A stretch of 6,965 bases of DNA from Clostridia bacterium (GCA_900769205.1 CAAGFS010000141.1:1-6965), one strand, 5' to 3'; shown: positions 1-5,786, counted from the first letter of the stretch. Numbers and translations are program-made. The notes: generated by a model not told the origin, from the sequence alone.

Positions 1-1217
1 ACAAACACGTTGTCAACCGCATTGTTTTGATCTCTCTGCGGCGAAGGAGATTGCGCGTCGGTTTCTGCCGATTGAGAAGAACGGAGTTGTTCCTGCTCGG
101 CAATACGGCTGTCTATCTGCGCTTCGCGCTCGTCGAGTTGCTTGAAAATGTCTTTGAGCGTTGATTGCGAACGCGCACTTTCTTGTTGGTTTGAGTAGGC
201 GTTTACATAGCTATGTTCGGGCACGTCGTTTTGTTTCGGAGCAAAATACAATTGCGTTTGCTCGCTCTGACGCTTATATTCGCTCTCGGCGTCGAGTTTT
301 GCAAACATTTCTTCGATTGTAGCGGAGGGTTGCGCCTGCATTTTGCGTTTCTTTTCTTCTTCTTCGAGACGCAGCTTTTCTTCTTGTTCGATACGTTCGC
401 GCTCGCGCTCTTGTGCAAGGCGTTTTTCTTCTTCGGCGCGGAGTTTTTCTTCTTCCATCTGGCGCAAAAGACCTTTGACAAATTGTCTGTCTTCTTCGCT
501 TTTGCGCAATTGTTCTTCGGTCTGACGGAGCTGCTCGTCTTTTTTGGACGCTTCTTCTTCGCTCAAACGCAGTTTTTCTTCGTTTTCCTTGGCGTTTTCC
601 TGCGAGAGTCGGAGAAGTTCGTCTTTGCGCCTTATGTCTTCCTGATTCTGACGGAGTTGCTCGTCTTTGAGTCTCGCATCTTCGTCTTCTCGTTGAGCTT
701 TTTGCAACAGGGCTTCGGCGTCTTGCTCGCTCACTTCGTTGCCGTAGCGGTCAAAATAGACCTTCTTTTCCACGATTTTGTCTTTATAGACGATTTTCGG
801 CTTGTCTTCCGCGCTCTTGGAGTAGGGACGAAGTTCGCTTGCGTCAAAGGGGATGGGGTTGGTGAAATCGTATTCGTCGTCGGATACGAGTTTGTCGAGA
901 ATGGTGCGCGAATACTCGTATTCTCCTTTCTCTTTTTTGAGAAAAGCGCGTCCTTCTTTCGTCAGGGCGTAGTATCTGCGTTTGCCACCGCCCGTGTCGT
1001 CGGGATCGCCGTCGTACGACGAAACAAGCCCTTGTTTTTCAAGCCGTTTGAGCTGGTTGTACAACGTGGCTTGTTTGAGCGTGTAATGCGAGTTGCTTTT
1101 GTCTTCGATTTCTTTGAGAATCTCGTATCCGTACTTGTCCGCGTCCCACAAGCATCCGAGAATGATCGTGGTGACGTTTCCGCGTATCAGATCGCTGTTG
1201 ACGGAAGAAATGTCCAT
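1..1217 (-). CDS. PadR-family transcriptional regulator with long coiled-coil tail (C-terminus cut by window edge)
   Basis: The reading frame stays open from an ATG at 1217 to the left edge, giving 405 codons without a stop. A Shine-Dalgarno GGAG lies 7 nt upstream. Residues about 10-95 form a PadR winged helix: LIRGNVTTIILGCL, then DKYGYEILKEIE, then the TLYNQLKRLEKQGLV recognition-helix region, and a wing ending GGGKRRYYALTKEGR. PadR proteins are repressors that often respond to small molecules or stress. Most are roughly 110-180 residues, so this one is far longer. Residues about 165-295 are charged heptads rich in E, K, R, Q and L, predicted coiled coil, including four 14-residue repeats. 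A low-complexity Q/S-rich tail follows, with two copies of a short T-[IL]-x-x-[MI]-F-x-x-L-D motif. The coiled coil suggests oligomerisation or scaffolding, which is inference. The rightward F-rich frame over the same DNA is its shadow. Confidence 0.88.
   Translation of the reverse strand, partial: MDISSVNSDLIRGNVTTIILGCLWDADKYGYEILKEIEDKSNSHYTLKQATLYNQLKRLEKQGLVSSYDGDPDDTGGGKRRYYALTKEGRAFLKKEKGEYEYSRTILDKLVSDDEYDFTNPIPFDASELRPYSKSAEDKPKIVYKDKIVEKKVYFDRYGNEVSEQDAEALLQKAQREDEDARLKDEQLRQNQEDIRRKDELLRLSQENAKENEEKLRLSEEEASKKDEQLRQTEEQLRKSEEDRQFVKGLLRQMEEEKLRAEEEKRLAQERERERIEQEEKLRLEEEEKKRKMQAQPSATIEEMFAKLDAESEYKRQSEQTQLYFAPKQNDVPEHSYVNAYSNQQESARSQSTLKDIFKQLDEREAQIDSRIAEQEQLRSSQSAETDAQSPSPQRDQNNAVDNVF
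501..668 (-). repeat. Four tandem 42-bp (14-residue) repeats in the PadR coiled coil
   Basis: Residues 184-239 of the PadR protein divide exactly into KDEQLRQNQEDIRR, KDELLRLSQENAKE, NEEKLRLSEEEASK and KDEQLRQTEEQLRK. Each unit is two heptads, so the repeat keeps coiled-coil register. The first and fourth units share KDEQLRQ exactly. Such units can expand or contract by slippage, so length may vary between strains (inference). Confidence 0.75.
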
Positions 1218-1245
1218 AAATTATCTCCGCAATTTGATATAATCA

Positions 1246-1274
1246 ATTTTAGCAAACTATTATAAAATAGTCAA
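1246..1274 (-). promoter_or_regulatory. Sigma-A-type promoter of the PadR gene
   Basis: On the minus strand a -35 TTGACT (1269-1274) and a -10 TAAAAT (1246-1251) are separated by exactly 17 bp. The expected start is near 1239, giving a leader of about 22 nt that contains the GGAG site at 1225-1228. A small palindrome, TTGAT-ATA-ATCAA (1234-1246), spans the expected start point and could be part of an operator. Confidence 0.75.
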
Positions 1275-1303
1275 TATTAGATAATAGTTTCTGCGCAAAT
1301 AGT
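1254..1303. promoter_or_regulatory. Cluster of AATAGT/ACTATT half-sites, probable operator at the PadR promoter
   Basis: ACTATT at 1256-1261 and AATAGT at 1266-1271, 1283-1288 and 1298-1303 form nested inverted repeats. One is ACTATT-ATAA-AATAGT (1256-1271). Another is a perfect 10-bp arm pair, AAACTATTAT (1254-1263) with ATAATAGTTT (1281-1290). They overlap the spacer and -35 box and extend upstream. PadR regulators commonly repress their own genes through inverted repeats, so autoregulation is the natural reading, although binding is not shown by sequence alone. Confidence 0.5.
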
Positions 1304-1343
1304 TGCAATTTTTGGCGAACGAGCAGCAATCGGGCAATGGATT

Positions 1344-2426
1344 TCAGTTTTCGTCCCCGTTCCTTCCCGGACGGAGTTTGACAACCTGCGCGGCGAGTTT
1401 TCTGTGGTCTTCTTCGATTGCGGCGTAATGCTTCTTCGTGGTGTTGACGTCGCGGTGTCCGAGCACGTCGGCAACCAGATATATATCTCCCGTTGCTCTG
1501 TAAAGATTTGTGCCGAAAGTGCTGCGCAACTTGTGCGGTGATATTTTTTTGAGCGGAGCGGCGGTTTTTGCATATTTTTTTACGATGTTTTCAACAGCAC
1601 GCACGCAAAGTCTTTTGCCTTGCAATGACAAAAACACCGCGTCTCTTTCAACGCCTTCCGATTTCTCGTTGCGCTCTATCAATCTTTTTCTCTCGTGGAA
1701 GATATAGTCTTTCAGCGCGCTTGCAACTTCGTCGCCGAAATACAAAATGGCTTGATTTCCGCCTTTTCGGGTGACGGTGAAGGCGTTCGTTTCAAAATCG
1801 ATGTCTTTGACGTTGAGTCCCACGCACTCGCTGACGCGGATGCCCGTGCCCAGGAGCAGGGACACCAACGCAAAATCGCGCGCACGCGTGTTGCGTTGCA
1901 CTTTTTTCTGATGTTCGCTCATTCCGTCGCCCGTTTCCGCAACGTCGAGAATGCGCTCGACTTCGCGCTTTTCAAGGCGGATTATGTCCTTGTCGTGTTG
2001 CTTTGGCATGGTCAGTTTTGCAGATACGTTGCTTGGAATGCGGTCGTGATTGAAAAAGTATTTGAAAAACGTGCGGACAGTGGAGATTTTTCTCGCTTTG
2101 CCTTTTTCTCCGTTTGTGTGCTCGCGCCCGCCGTACTCGAAGAAGGACAGATACTCCATAAACGCTTCGAGATTGCCCAAAGTGACTTTGTTCAGGTCTT
2201 CGACGGTGAACTCGCGGATGTCTTCATAGTCCTTGAACGCGCGGACGTTTTTGAGCAGATAATCGAAAAAAATGTTCAGATCGTAGGCATAATTTAACCT
2301 CGAGAGTGTGGAAGTCTGCGGTTCGATGCCCACGAAAAAGTCTTCGCAGAATACGGGAAGCTGCTCCCGCAACGCGTGTAATCGTTTTGTCATTTGCTTG
2401 TCGCGCTCGCTGAAATAGTTTGCCAT
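1344..2426 (-). CDS. Tyrosine recombinase/integrase, XerS-like
   Basis: This 360-residue protein cuts and rejoins DNA at a specific site through a tyrosine nucleophile. Residues about 20-135 form an N-terminal helical core-binding domain (LSRLNYAYDLNIFFDYLL). The catalytic domain, about 150-340, carries the full set: R197 (GTGIRVSE), K221 (TRKGGNQ), H298 and R301 (SPHKLRSTFGT), H324 (VLGHRDVNTT) and Y334 (KKHY). Length and the TRKGG/PHKLR layout resemble the single-recombinase XerS of streptococci more than temperate phage integrases, which usually have an added arm-binding domain. It could be a chromosome dimer resolvase or an orphan element recombinase. The ATG at 2426 has only a weak GGG 13 nt upstream, but the promoter fits this start. 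No clear terminator lies between it and the PadR gene 127 bp downstream, so some read-through is possible. Confidence 0.92.
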   Translation of the reverse strand: MANYFSERDKQMTKRLHALREQLPVFCEDFFVGIEPQTSTLSRLNYAYDLNIFFDYLLKNVRAFKDYEDIREFTVEDLNKVTLGNLEAFMEYLSFFEYGGREHTNGEKGKARKISTVRTFFKYFFNHDRIPSNVSAKLTMPKQHDKDIIRLEKREVERILDVAETGDGMSEHQKKVQRNTRARDFALVSLLLGTGIRVSECVGLNVKDIDFETNAFTVTRKGGNQAILYFGDEVASALKDYIFHERKRLIERNEKSEGVERDAVFLSLQGKRLCVRAVENIVKKYAKTAAPLKKISPHKLRSTFGTNLYRATGDIYLVADVLGHRDVNTTKKHYAAIEEDHRKLAAQVVKLRPGRNGDEN

Positions 2427-2463
2427 AACGTTAAAAAGTCCCTTTTGTGTATTTTCAAAAGAT

Positions 2464-2492
2464 ATTGTAGCAATCTATGCGCAAAATGTCAA
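2464..2492 (-). promoter_or_regulatory. Near-consensus promoter of the recombinase gene
   Basis: On the minus strand TTGACA (2487-2492) and TACAAT (2464-2469) are separated by 17 bp, one mismatch from the sigma-A consensus. The expected start near 2457 leaves a leader of about 30 nt. A small inverted repeat AGCGC-CGAGT-GCGCT (2508-2522) lies between this promoter and the divergent acetyltransferase promoter and might bind a shared regulator. Confidence 0.8.
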
Positions 2493-2521
2493 CGGAATAT
2501 ACTGCGGAGCGCCGAGTGCGC

Positions 2522-2550
2522 TTGTGTTTGTCGGCAAATCGTGCTAAAAT
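2522..2550 (+). promoter_or_regulatory. Promoter of the acetyltransferase gene, implying a leaderless transcript
   Basis: TTGTGT (2522-2527) and TAAAAT (2545-2550) are 17 bp apart. The start codon begins only 6 nt after the -10 box, where transcription itself should begin. There is no Shine-Dalgarno sequence before the ATG, which agrees with translation of a leaderless message. Confidence 0.6.
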
Positions 2551-2556
2551 ACGATT

Positions 2557-3138
2557 ATGAGAAAAATCAGACGCAACGAAATTGACAAGACTTGCAGAGC
2601 ATTTGCGGAAATGTTTGAAGATTATCCGCTGTATTTCGCTCTTTTCGGAAAAGACGAAAAAACGTTTGAGCGAAACATCTATCTTTTCAAAACGGAAGTT
2701 CTGCTTGCAAAGAATTACACCTACGCAAACGATGATTTCACCGTGATATGTTCCGTGAAACGCCCCACAGATAAAGAAGGGGATATTCGCAGGGTTTTTG
2801 CAAATCCGTTTTTTGCTATACCGTTTTTCAAAGCGGTGGGTAAAAAGCAGGCAAAGATTGCTCTCGAATACGCAAAAACCTCGGACGAAGTTGCAAAAAG
2901 ACACTACGATCCGTCAACCGATTGCTATATAAAAAACGTGGGAGTCGCAAAGTCGCGTCGCGGACAGGGGCTGCTACGCAAGACGATAGACGAGCTTTGC
3001 AAAGATATGCCGATATGTCTTGAAACTCACGACGAAGGCAACGTTGCAATCTACGAAAAACTCGGTTTCAAAGTGTTGGAAACCGTTGATTTTCGCGGCG
3101 CGAAACACTATTTTATGAAAAGAGAGCGAGATTTATAA
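2557..3138 (+). CDS. GNAT-family N-acetyltransferase
   Basis: The 193-residue protein fits the GNAT fold, which moves an acetyl group from acetyl-CoA to an amine. The N-terminal part, IRRNEIDKTCRAFAEMFED, is typical of family members that begin with a conserved strand and helix, supporting the ATG at 2557. Motif A, with the acetyl-CoA pyrophosphate loop, is at residues 123-148 (NVGVAKSRRGQGLLRKTIDE; loop R134-R-G-Q-G-L139). Motif B is at 154-174 (CLETHDEGNVAIYEKLGFKV), with N162 and Y166 in the usual positions. The substrate cannot be told from sequence; drug, small-metabolite and protein acetylation are all possible. The gene stands alone, divergent from the recombinase and convergent with the transporter. 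It appears to be translated without a ribosome binding site. Confidence 0.88.
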   Translation: MRKIRRNEIDKTCRAFAEMFEDYPLYFALFGKDEKTFERNIYLFKTEVLLAKNYTYANDDFTVICSVKRPTDKEGDIRRVFANPFFAIPFFKAVGKKQAKIALEYAKTSDEVAKRHYDPSTDCYIKNVGVAKSRRGQGLLRKTIDELCKDMPICLETHDEGNVAIYEKLGFKVLETVDFRGAKHYFMKRERDL

Positions 3139-3252
3139 TATTCCCAAAATCCGTATTCTAATCGCTTGAAAATCTTTCGTCGCTTTTGAAAACGTTGAAT
3201 TGCAAGCGTGTGCAACATCGCATTCGGTTTTGATGGTTTGAAAAGCAATTTG

Positions 3253-3281
3253 ACCGCATCGTTTTTGCGTTGCGGTTTTTT
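3253..3281 (+). terminator. Intrinsic terminator between the convergent acetyltransferase and transporter genes
   Basis: ACCGCA (3253-3258) pairs with TGCGGT (3271-3276), with a further CG/CG pair inside past a single mismatch, followed by a run of T to 3281. The T run faces the acetyltransferase transcript and overlaps the transporter's stop codon. On the other strand the hairpin is preceded by A residues but followed only by a weak T-rich stretch, so it may act partly in both directions. The 115 bp between the acetyltransferase stop and this hairpin hold nothing I recognise. Confidence 0.7.
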
Positions 3282-4185
3282 ATAGGCTGAAACCTATGAT
3301 AAGCCCGATACCTGCGGTGAGCAGTCCGAGTCCGACGAGAGAGCGTACGGTGAACTTTTCCTTCATTATCAAGCGTGACAGAAGCATCGTAAGCAAAATC
3401 GACAATTTGCCGATGCAGTTGACGGCAACGGGGTTTGCGCCGACAAAATTGAGCGCTTCGTACTCAAGGAGCCAGGCTCCGCCCGTGGCTATGCCCGAAA
3501 GGGTGAGGAAAATCCAGGATTTTGCACTGATTGACTTTGCGTCTTTATAGTCCTTTTTCACAAGCACTATTGCCCAGGCAAACACGAGCACGACCGCCGT
3601 GCGATAGAACGTGCCGACGTCGGACGGTATGCCTTTCAGCCCGAGTTTGACAAACAGTGAAACGAATGATGCAAACACCGCGCTCAATATGGCAAAAATC
3701 AGCCATTTTTTGCTTTTCGGTTGATCGACGGCGTTTTTGTCGGGTTTGGGAAGCATCAAAAATGTCCCGGCAAGCATCAGGAGCATGGTCAGGCACAACA
3801 TTCCGATCGTCAAAGGATCCCCGTTTTTGGTGGTGTCGTCAAAGAAGAATATGAGAAACAGTATGGTCGTAAGCACGAAACTCGACTTGTCGATCGGCGC
3901 GACTTTGTTGACGTCGCCCTCTTTGAGCGCGCCGAAATAGAAAAGCCAGGATATGCCTGTCGCAAGCCCCGAAAGCACGAGAAAAAGCCAGTTGTACGCG
4001 GTCAGATTGCCGAATTGAGTTATATCGTTTGTGATTGCGCACATCACGAGCGCGCAGATGATGACTATGACCGTTCTGTATGCGGTGGCAAAGTTTGAAT
4101 TGACGTTTTTTATTCCGATTTTTGCAAGAATGGTGGTGAGTGAAGTGCACACGGCACCGCCCAACGCCAAAAGTACCCACACCAT
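3280..4185 (-). CDS. EamA/DMT-superfamily membrane transporter
   Basis: This 301-residue, very hydrophobic protein has about ten membrane segments arranged as two EamA-type halves, residues about 1-145 and 160-300. The halves are visibly related: AYRTVIVIICALV (35-47) matches FYRTAVVLVFAWA (193-205), and LFLVLSGLATGISWLFYFGA (67-86) matches IFLTLSGIATGGAWLLEYEA (225-244). The family includes exporters of amino acids and other small metabolites; nothing here fixes the substrate. The start is supported by AAAGGA 7 nt upstream of the ATG, and a separate promoter lies just beyond. It is monocistronic, separated from the upstream GH16 gene by a strong terminator. Charged loops at about 113-124 and 146-160 are probably outside the membrane. 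Confidence 0.9.
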   Translation of the reverse strand: MVWVLLALGGAVCTSLTTILAKIGIKNVNSNFATAYRTVIVIICALVMCAITNDITQFGNLTAYNWLFLVLSGLATGISWLFYFGALKEGDVNKVAPIDKSSFVLTTILFLIFFFDDTTKNGDPLTIGMLCLTMLLMLAGTFLMLPKPDKNAVDQPKSKKWLIFAILSAVFASFVSLFVKLGLKGIPSDVGTFYRTAVVLVFAWAIVLVKKDYKDAKSISAKSWIFLTLSGIATGGAWLLEYEALNFVGANPVAVNCIGKLSILLTMLLSRLIMKEKFTVRSLVGLGLLTAGIGLIIGFSL

Positions 4186-4209
4186 ACGCTTTTCCTTTCT
4201 GTAAGTTTA

Positions 4210-4243
4210 CGCATATTATGCGCTTTGCAAGTGCGGGTGTCAA
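4210..4243 (-). promoter_or_regulatory. Transporter promoter with a palindrome over the -10 box
   Basis: On the minus strand TTGACA (4238-4243) and CATAAT (4215-4220) are 17 bp apart. A perfect 13-bp palindrome, CGCATA-T-TATGCG (4210-4222), covers the -10 box and a few bases downstream. This is a classic position for a repressor operator, though no regulator is identifiable. Confidence 0.65.
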
Positions 4244-4337
4244 TCGTATTTGTATATTTGCAAAAACTATGTTTTTGCCACACGCTACGCTTTCGTGCAC
4301 GGGACTATACTTTTGAAAGAATGCGGTCGTATGCACG

Positions 4338-4364
4338 AAAAAGCGCACCCATCGGTGCGCTTTT
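4338..4364 (-). terminator. Strong intrinsic terminator downstream of the GH16 gene
   Basis: A perfect 11-bp stem (AAAAGCGCACC at 4339-4349 with GGTGCGCTTTT at 4354-4364) closes a 4-base loop. On the minus strand it is followed by a T run ending at 4338. It ends GH16 transcription about 75 bp past the stop and before the transporter promoter. The rest of the 252-bp gap has no gene: the rightward open frame over 4225-4431 has no ribosome binding site and no recognisable sequence. Confidence 0.85.
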
Positions 4365-4437
4365 GCTCTGTGTTTTCGTTTTGATTTTCCTATCGTCCGA
4401 AATCGACGTTGTCGTCGCAAAATATTTTTAGCGTTGT

Positions 4438-5328
4438 TCAGAAAGGACGTTGGGAGAATATCGCAACGTAGTCAACGAGAAAATCTATGGGGAAGGTGCC
4501 TTCGGGATTTTCCGCAACGTCGTTTGCAAACAAAAAGTCGGGTTTGGAAGCGACGCCGTCATGTCCGCCGATTTCTATTGACAGGAACAAATAGCTATCG
4601 ACGCTTGAAACGAGCGACTTGTCCGTGACTTCAAACACAAGTTGTCTGTCATAATAGAAACGATAGTAATCTTCCGTCCAGTCGAGACCGAAAGTGTGCC
4701 AATTGCCGTCGTACAAAGTGACGGGCACGCCCGAAGCGTTGGATGACGTGCTGACGAAGTTTTCCGTCTTTTTGTACATCGTCGGATCGCTCGAATCGTA
4801 ATTGCCCACGTGCACCGCGCATTGATAGGTGTCCGTCCTAAACGCGTTCAAAAACGGTCTGTAATAAGGGGATTCCATAATGTCTATTTCGGCACCGCCG
4901 GTTGCGATGTCGAGATCTTTCATATCCGGGGGCATAATCCAGAATGCCGACCATATTCCGCACGCTTTGGGAAGAATGCAACGCGCCTCGTAATATCCGT
5001 GATGAGTTTCAAGTTTGCCGAAAGTGTCGATTGCGCCCATATAATATTTGCCGTCTATCTCCACGGTGCGCAACACGAGATTGCCGTTTTTTGTGAACGC
5101 CTGATCTTTGTCCCAATATCCGCCGCGTCTCAACTCGTCGTGAACGTTCCATACGTCTGTATTGAGATCGTCGGTGAAGTCGTCAAGGAAAGTCAGATAT
5201 GCCTGCTCGGTTTCGTTTGGACGGAAAACGTTGATTGTTTCGCCATCGTCAGAACAAGCGGTCAAAGTCGTTGCGAAAATGCAACACAAAACAAGAATAA
5301 CACAAATGAGAAACGATGATTTTTTCAT
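4438..5328 (-). CDS. Glycoside hydrolase family 16 lipoprotein (beta-glucanase type)
   Basis: This 296-residue secreted enzyme is predicted to hydrolyse beta-1,3- or mixed beta-1,3/1,4-glucans by a retaining mechanism. The catalytic signature is EIDIMES at residues 147-153: nucleophile E147, helper D149, acid/base E152, in the ExDxxE form with the extra residue. Other family landmarks are GYYEARCILP (111-120), GIWSAFWIMP (124-133), NWHTFGLDWTEDYYRFYYD (209-227) and a final strand FLVDYVAIF (283-291). A signal peptide, MKK plus a hydrophobic stretch, ends in lipobox LTAC with lipidated C25, so the enzyme should sit on the outer face of the membrane. I chose the ATG at 5328 because AAGGGG lies 8 nt upstream. 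An in-frame GTG at 5337 overlaps that site and is unlikely to be used. Polysaccharide specificity cannot be decided from these motifs; agarases and carrageenases share the fold. Confidence 0.92.
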   Translation of the reverse strand: MKKSSFLICVILVLCCIFATTLTACSDDGETINVFRPNETEQAYLTFLDDFTDDLNTDVWNVHDELRRGGYWDKDQAFTKNGNLVLRTVEIDGKYYMGAIDTFGKLETHHGYYEARCILPKACGIWSAFWIMPPDMKDLDIATGGAEIDIMESPYYRPFLNAFRTDTYQCAVHVGNYDSSDPTMYKKTENFVSTSSNASGVPVTLYDGNWHTFGLDWTEDYYRFYYDRQLVFEVTDKSLVSSVDSYLFLSIEIGGHDGVASKPDFLFANDVAENPEGTFPIDFLVDYVAIFSQRPF

Positions 5329-5358
5329 TTGGCGCACCCCTTATCTTCTTATAGGTAT

Positions 5359-5396
5359 ATTTTATGTCATATTTTGTCGATAGTCAATAGTCGCAA
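5359..5396 (-). promoter_or_regulatory. GH16 promoter with heptamer direct repeats over the -35 box
   Basis: On the minus strand TTGACT (5382-5387) and TAAAAT (5359-5364) are 17 bp apart, the same boxes as the PadR promoter. On the plus strand GTCGATA (5376-5382), GTCAATA (5383-5389) and GTCGCAA (5390-5396) follow each other with a 7-bp period and cover the -35 box, suggesting a regulator site. ATAGTCAATA (5380-5389) is identical to 1267-1276 in the PadR promoter. The leader is about 24 nt. Confidence 0.65.
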
Positions 5397-5638
5397 TTGA
5401 TACACATACGCAAAATCGTCGGTTATTTTTGGAAAAGTCGCCCGCTTGTTGAAAATCTAAATTGTGTGCAAAAAAACGATCAAAATTTTAAAAATGCAGA
5501 AAACGGCAATCTAAACCAATGTTTTGTATGTTTGCAATTGCAATTTGGGTGATAGCAGAGATTTTCTGCGCGGTATGGTTTGTTGGGTGTGGCGAAAAAT
5601 CATCACATTGAGCGAAAAAGTTGTCCGAAAACAAAAGA
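5397..5638. other. Gene-free stretch at the boundary between chromosomal and phage-like DNA
   Basis: I see no credible coding frame, tRNA or rRNA here. The leftward open frames that cross the right part run antisense into the JAMM gene and look like shadows. The stretch is AT-rich around 5460-5500 and has a small inverted repeat GCAGA-GATTT-TCTGC (near 5555-5570). It separates the ordinary GH16 gene from the phage-like genes, so an attachment site or other element boundary could lie here, but no duplicated core can be shown within this window. Confidence 0.5.
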
Positions 5639-5671
5639 GTAGCGGAAAGTAGCGGTAAGATATGGTAAAAT
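5639..5671 (+). promoter_or_regulatory. Extended -10 promoter with GTAGCGG direct repeats, probably activator-dependent
   Basis: TGGTAAAAT (5663-5671) matches an extended -10 element. No -35 box lies at the proper distance. Instead GTAGCGGAAA (5639-5648) and GTAGCGGTAA (5649-5658) repeat with a 10-bp period, one helical turn, just upstream. This pattern suits an activator, as at phage late promoters, and it drives phage-like genes. The expected start is near 5678. Confidence 0.5.
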
Positions 5672-5677
5672 GTGTAT

Positions 5678-5719
5678 GGTTGGAAGTGTGGATAGCCGTT
5701 TTGGTGTCCCCTTCCAACC
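5678..5719 (+). other. Structured 5' leader hairpin ahead of the JAMM gene
   Basis: GGTTGGAAG (5678-5686) and CTTCCAACC (5711-5719) form a perfect 9-bp stem around a 24-nt loop. The loop can pair further: GGA with TCC and CC with GG around GTTTT. The stem begins where the promoter predicts the transcript to start. It resembles no riboswitch or T-box that I recognise. It could protect the 5' end, take part in attenuation or be a small RNA. Confidence 0.5.
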
Positions 5720-5744
5720 CTCTCTCCATAAAAAAAGCCGTGTG

Positions 5745-5769
5745 AAAACCCTGCTCCGGTGGGGTTTTT
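5745..5769 (+). terminator. Terminator-like hairpin directly upstream of the JAMM ribosome binding site
   Basis: AAAACCC (5745-5751) pairs with GGGTTTT (5762-5768), with one further T. The T run is short once the stem uses it, so efficiency may be partial. The Shine-Dalgarno begins only 7 nt later, so the hairpin lies inside the leader and any transcript of the gene from the upstream promoter must read through it. Confidence 0.5.
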
Positions 5770-5786
5770 GCATATAGGAGCAAATA

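Noticed and set aside
501..668. CRISPR-like or intergenic repeat array
   Set aside because: The 42-bp periodicity lies in frame within a coding sequence, has no spacers and is explained by coiled-coil heptads.
213..1265. Long rightward phenylalanine-rich open frame of 350 codons
   Set aside because: It is the antisense of the PadR coiled coil (GAA/GAG/AAG codons read backwards give F-rich sequence), has no ribosome binding site and resembles no membrane protein. The leftward frame has a start site, promoter and recognisable domain.
1695..2297. Rightward 200-codon open frame opposite the recombinase
   Set aside because: It lies wholly antisense to a gene with complete catalytic motifs and shows no family resemblance.
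4225..4431. Rightward 68-codon frame in the GH16-transporter gap
   Set aside because: It crosses the strong terminator and the transporter promoter and lacks a ribosome binding site; translation of the hairpin explains part of its sequence.
5329..5337. GTG at 5337 as the GH16 start
   Set aside because: It overlaps the AAGGGG ribosome binding site. The ATG at 5328 has correct spacing and gives a normal lipoprotein signal starting MKK.
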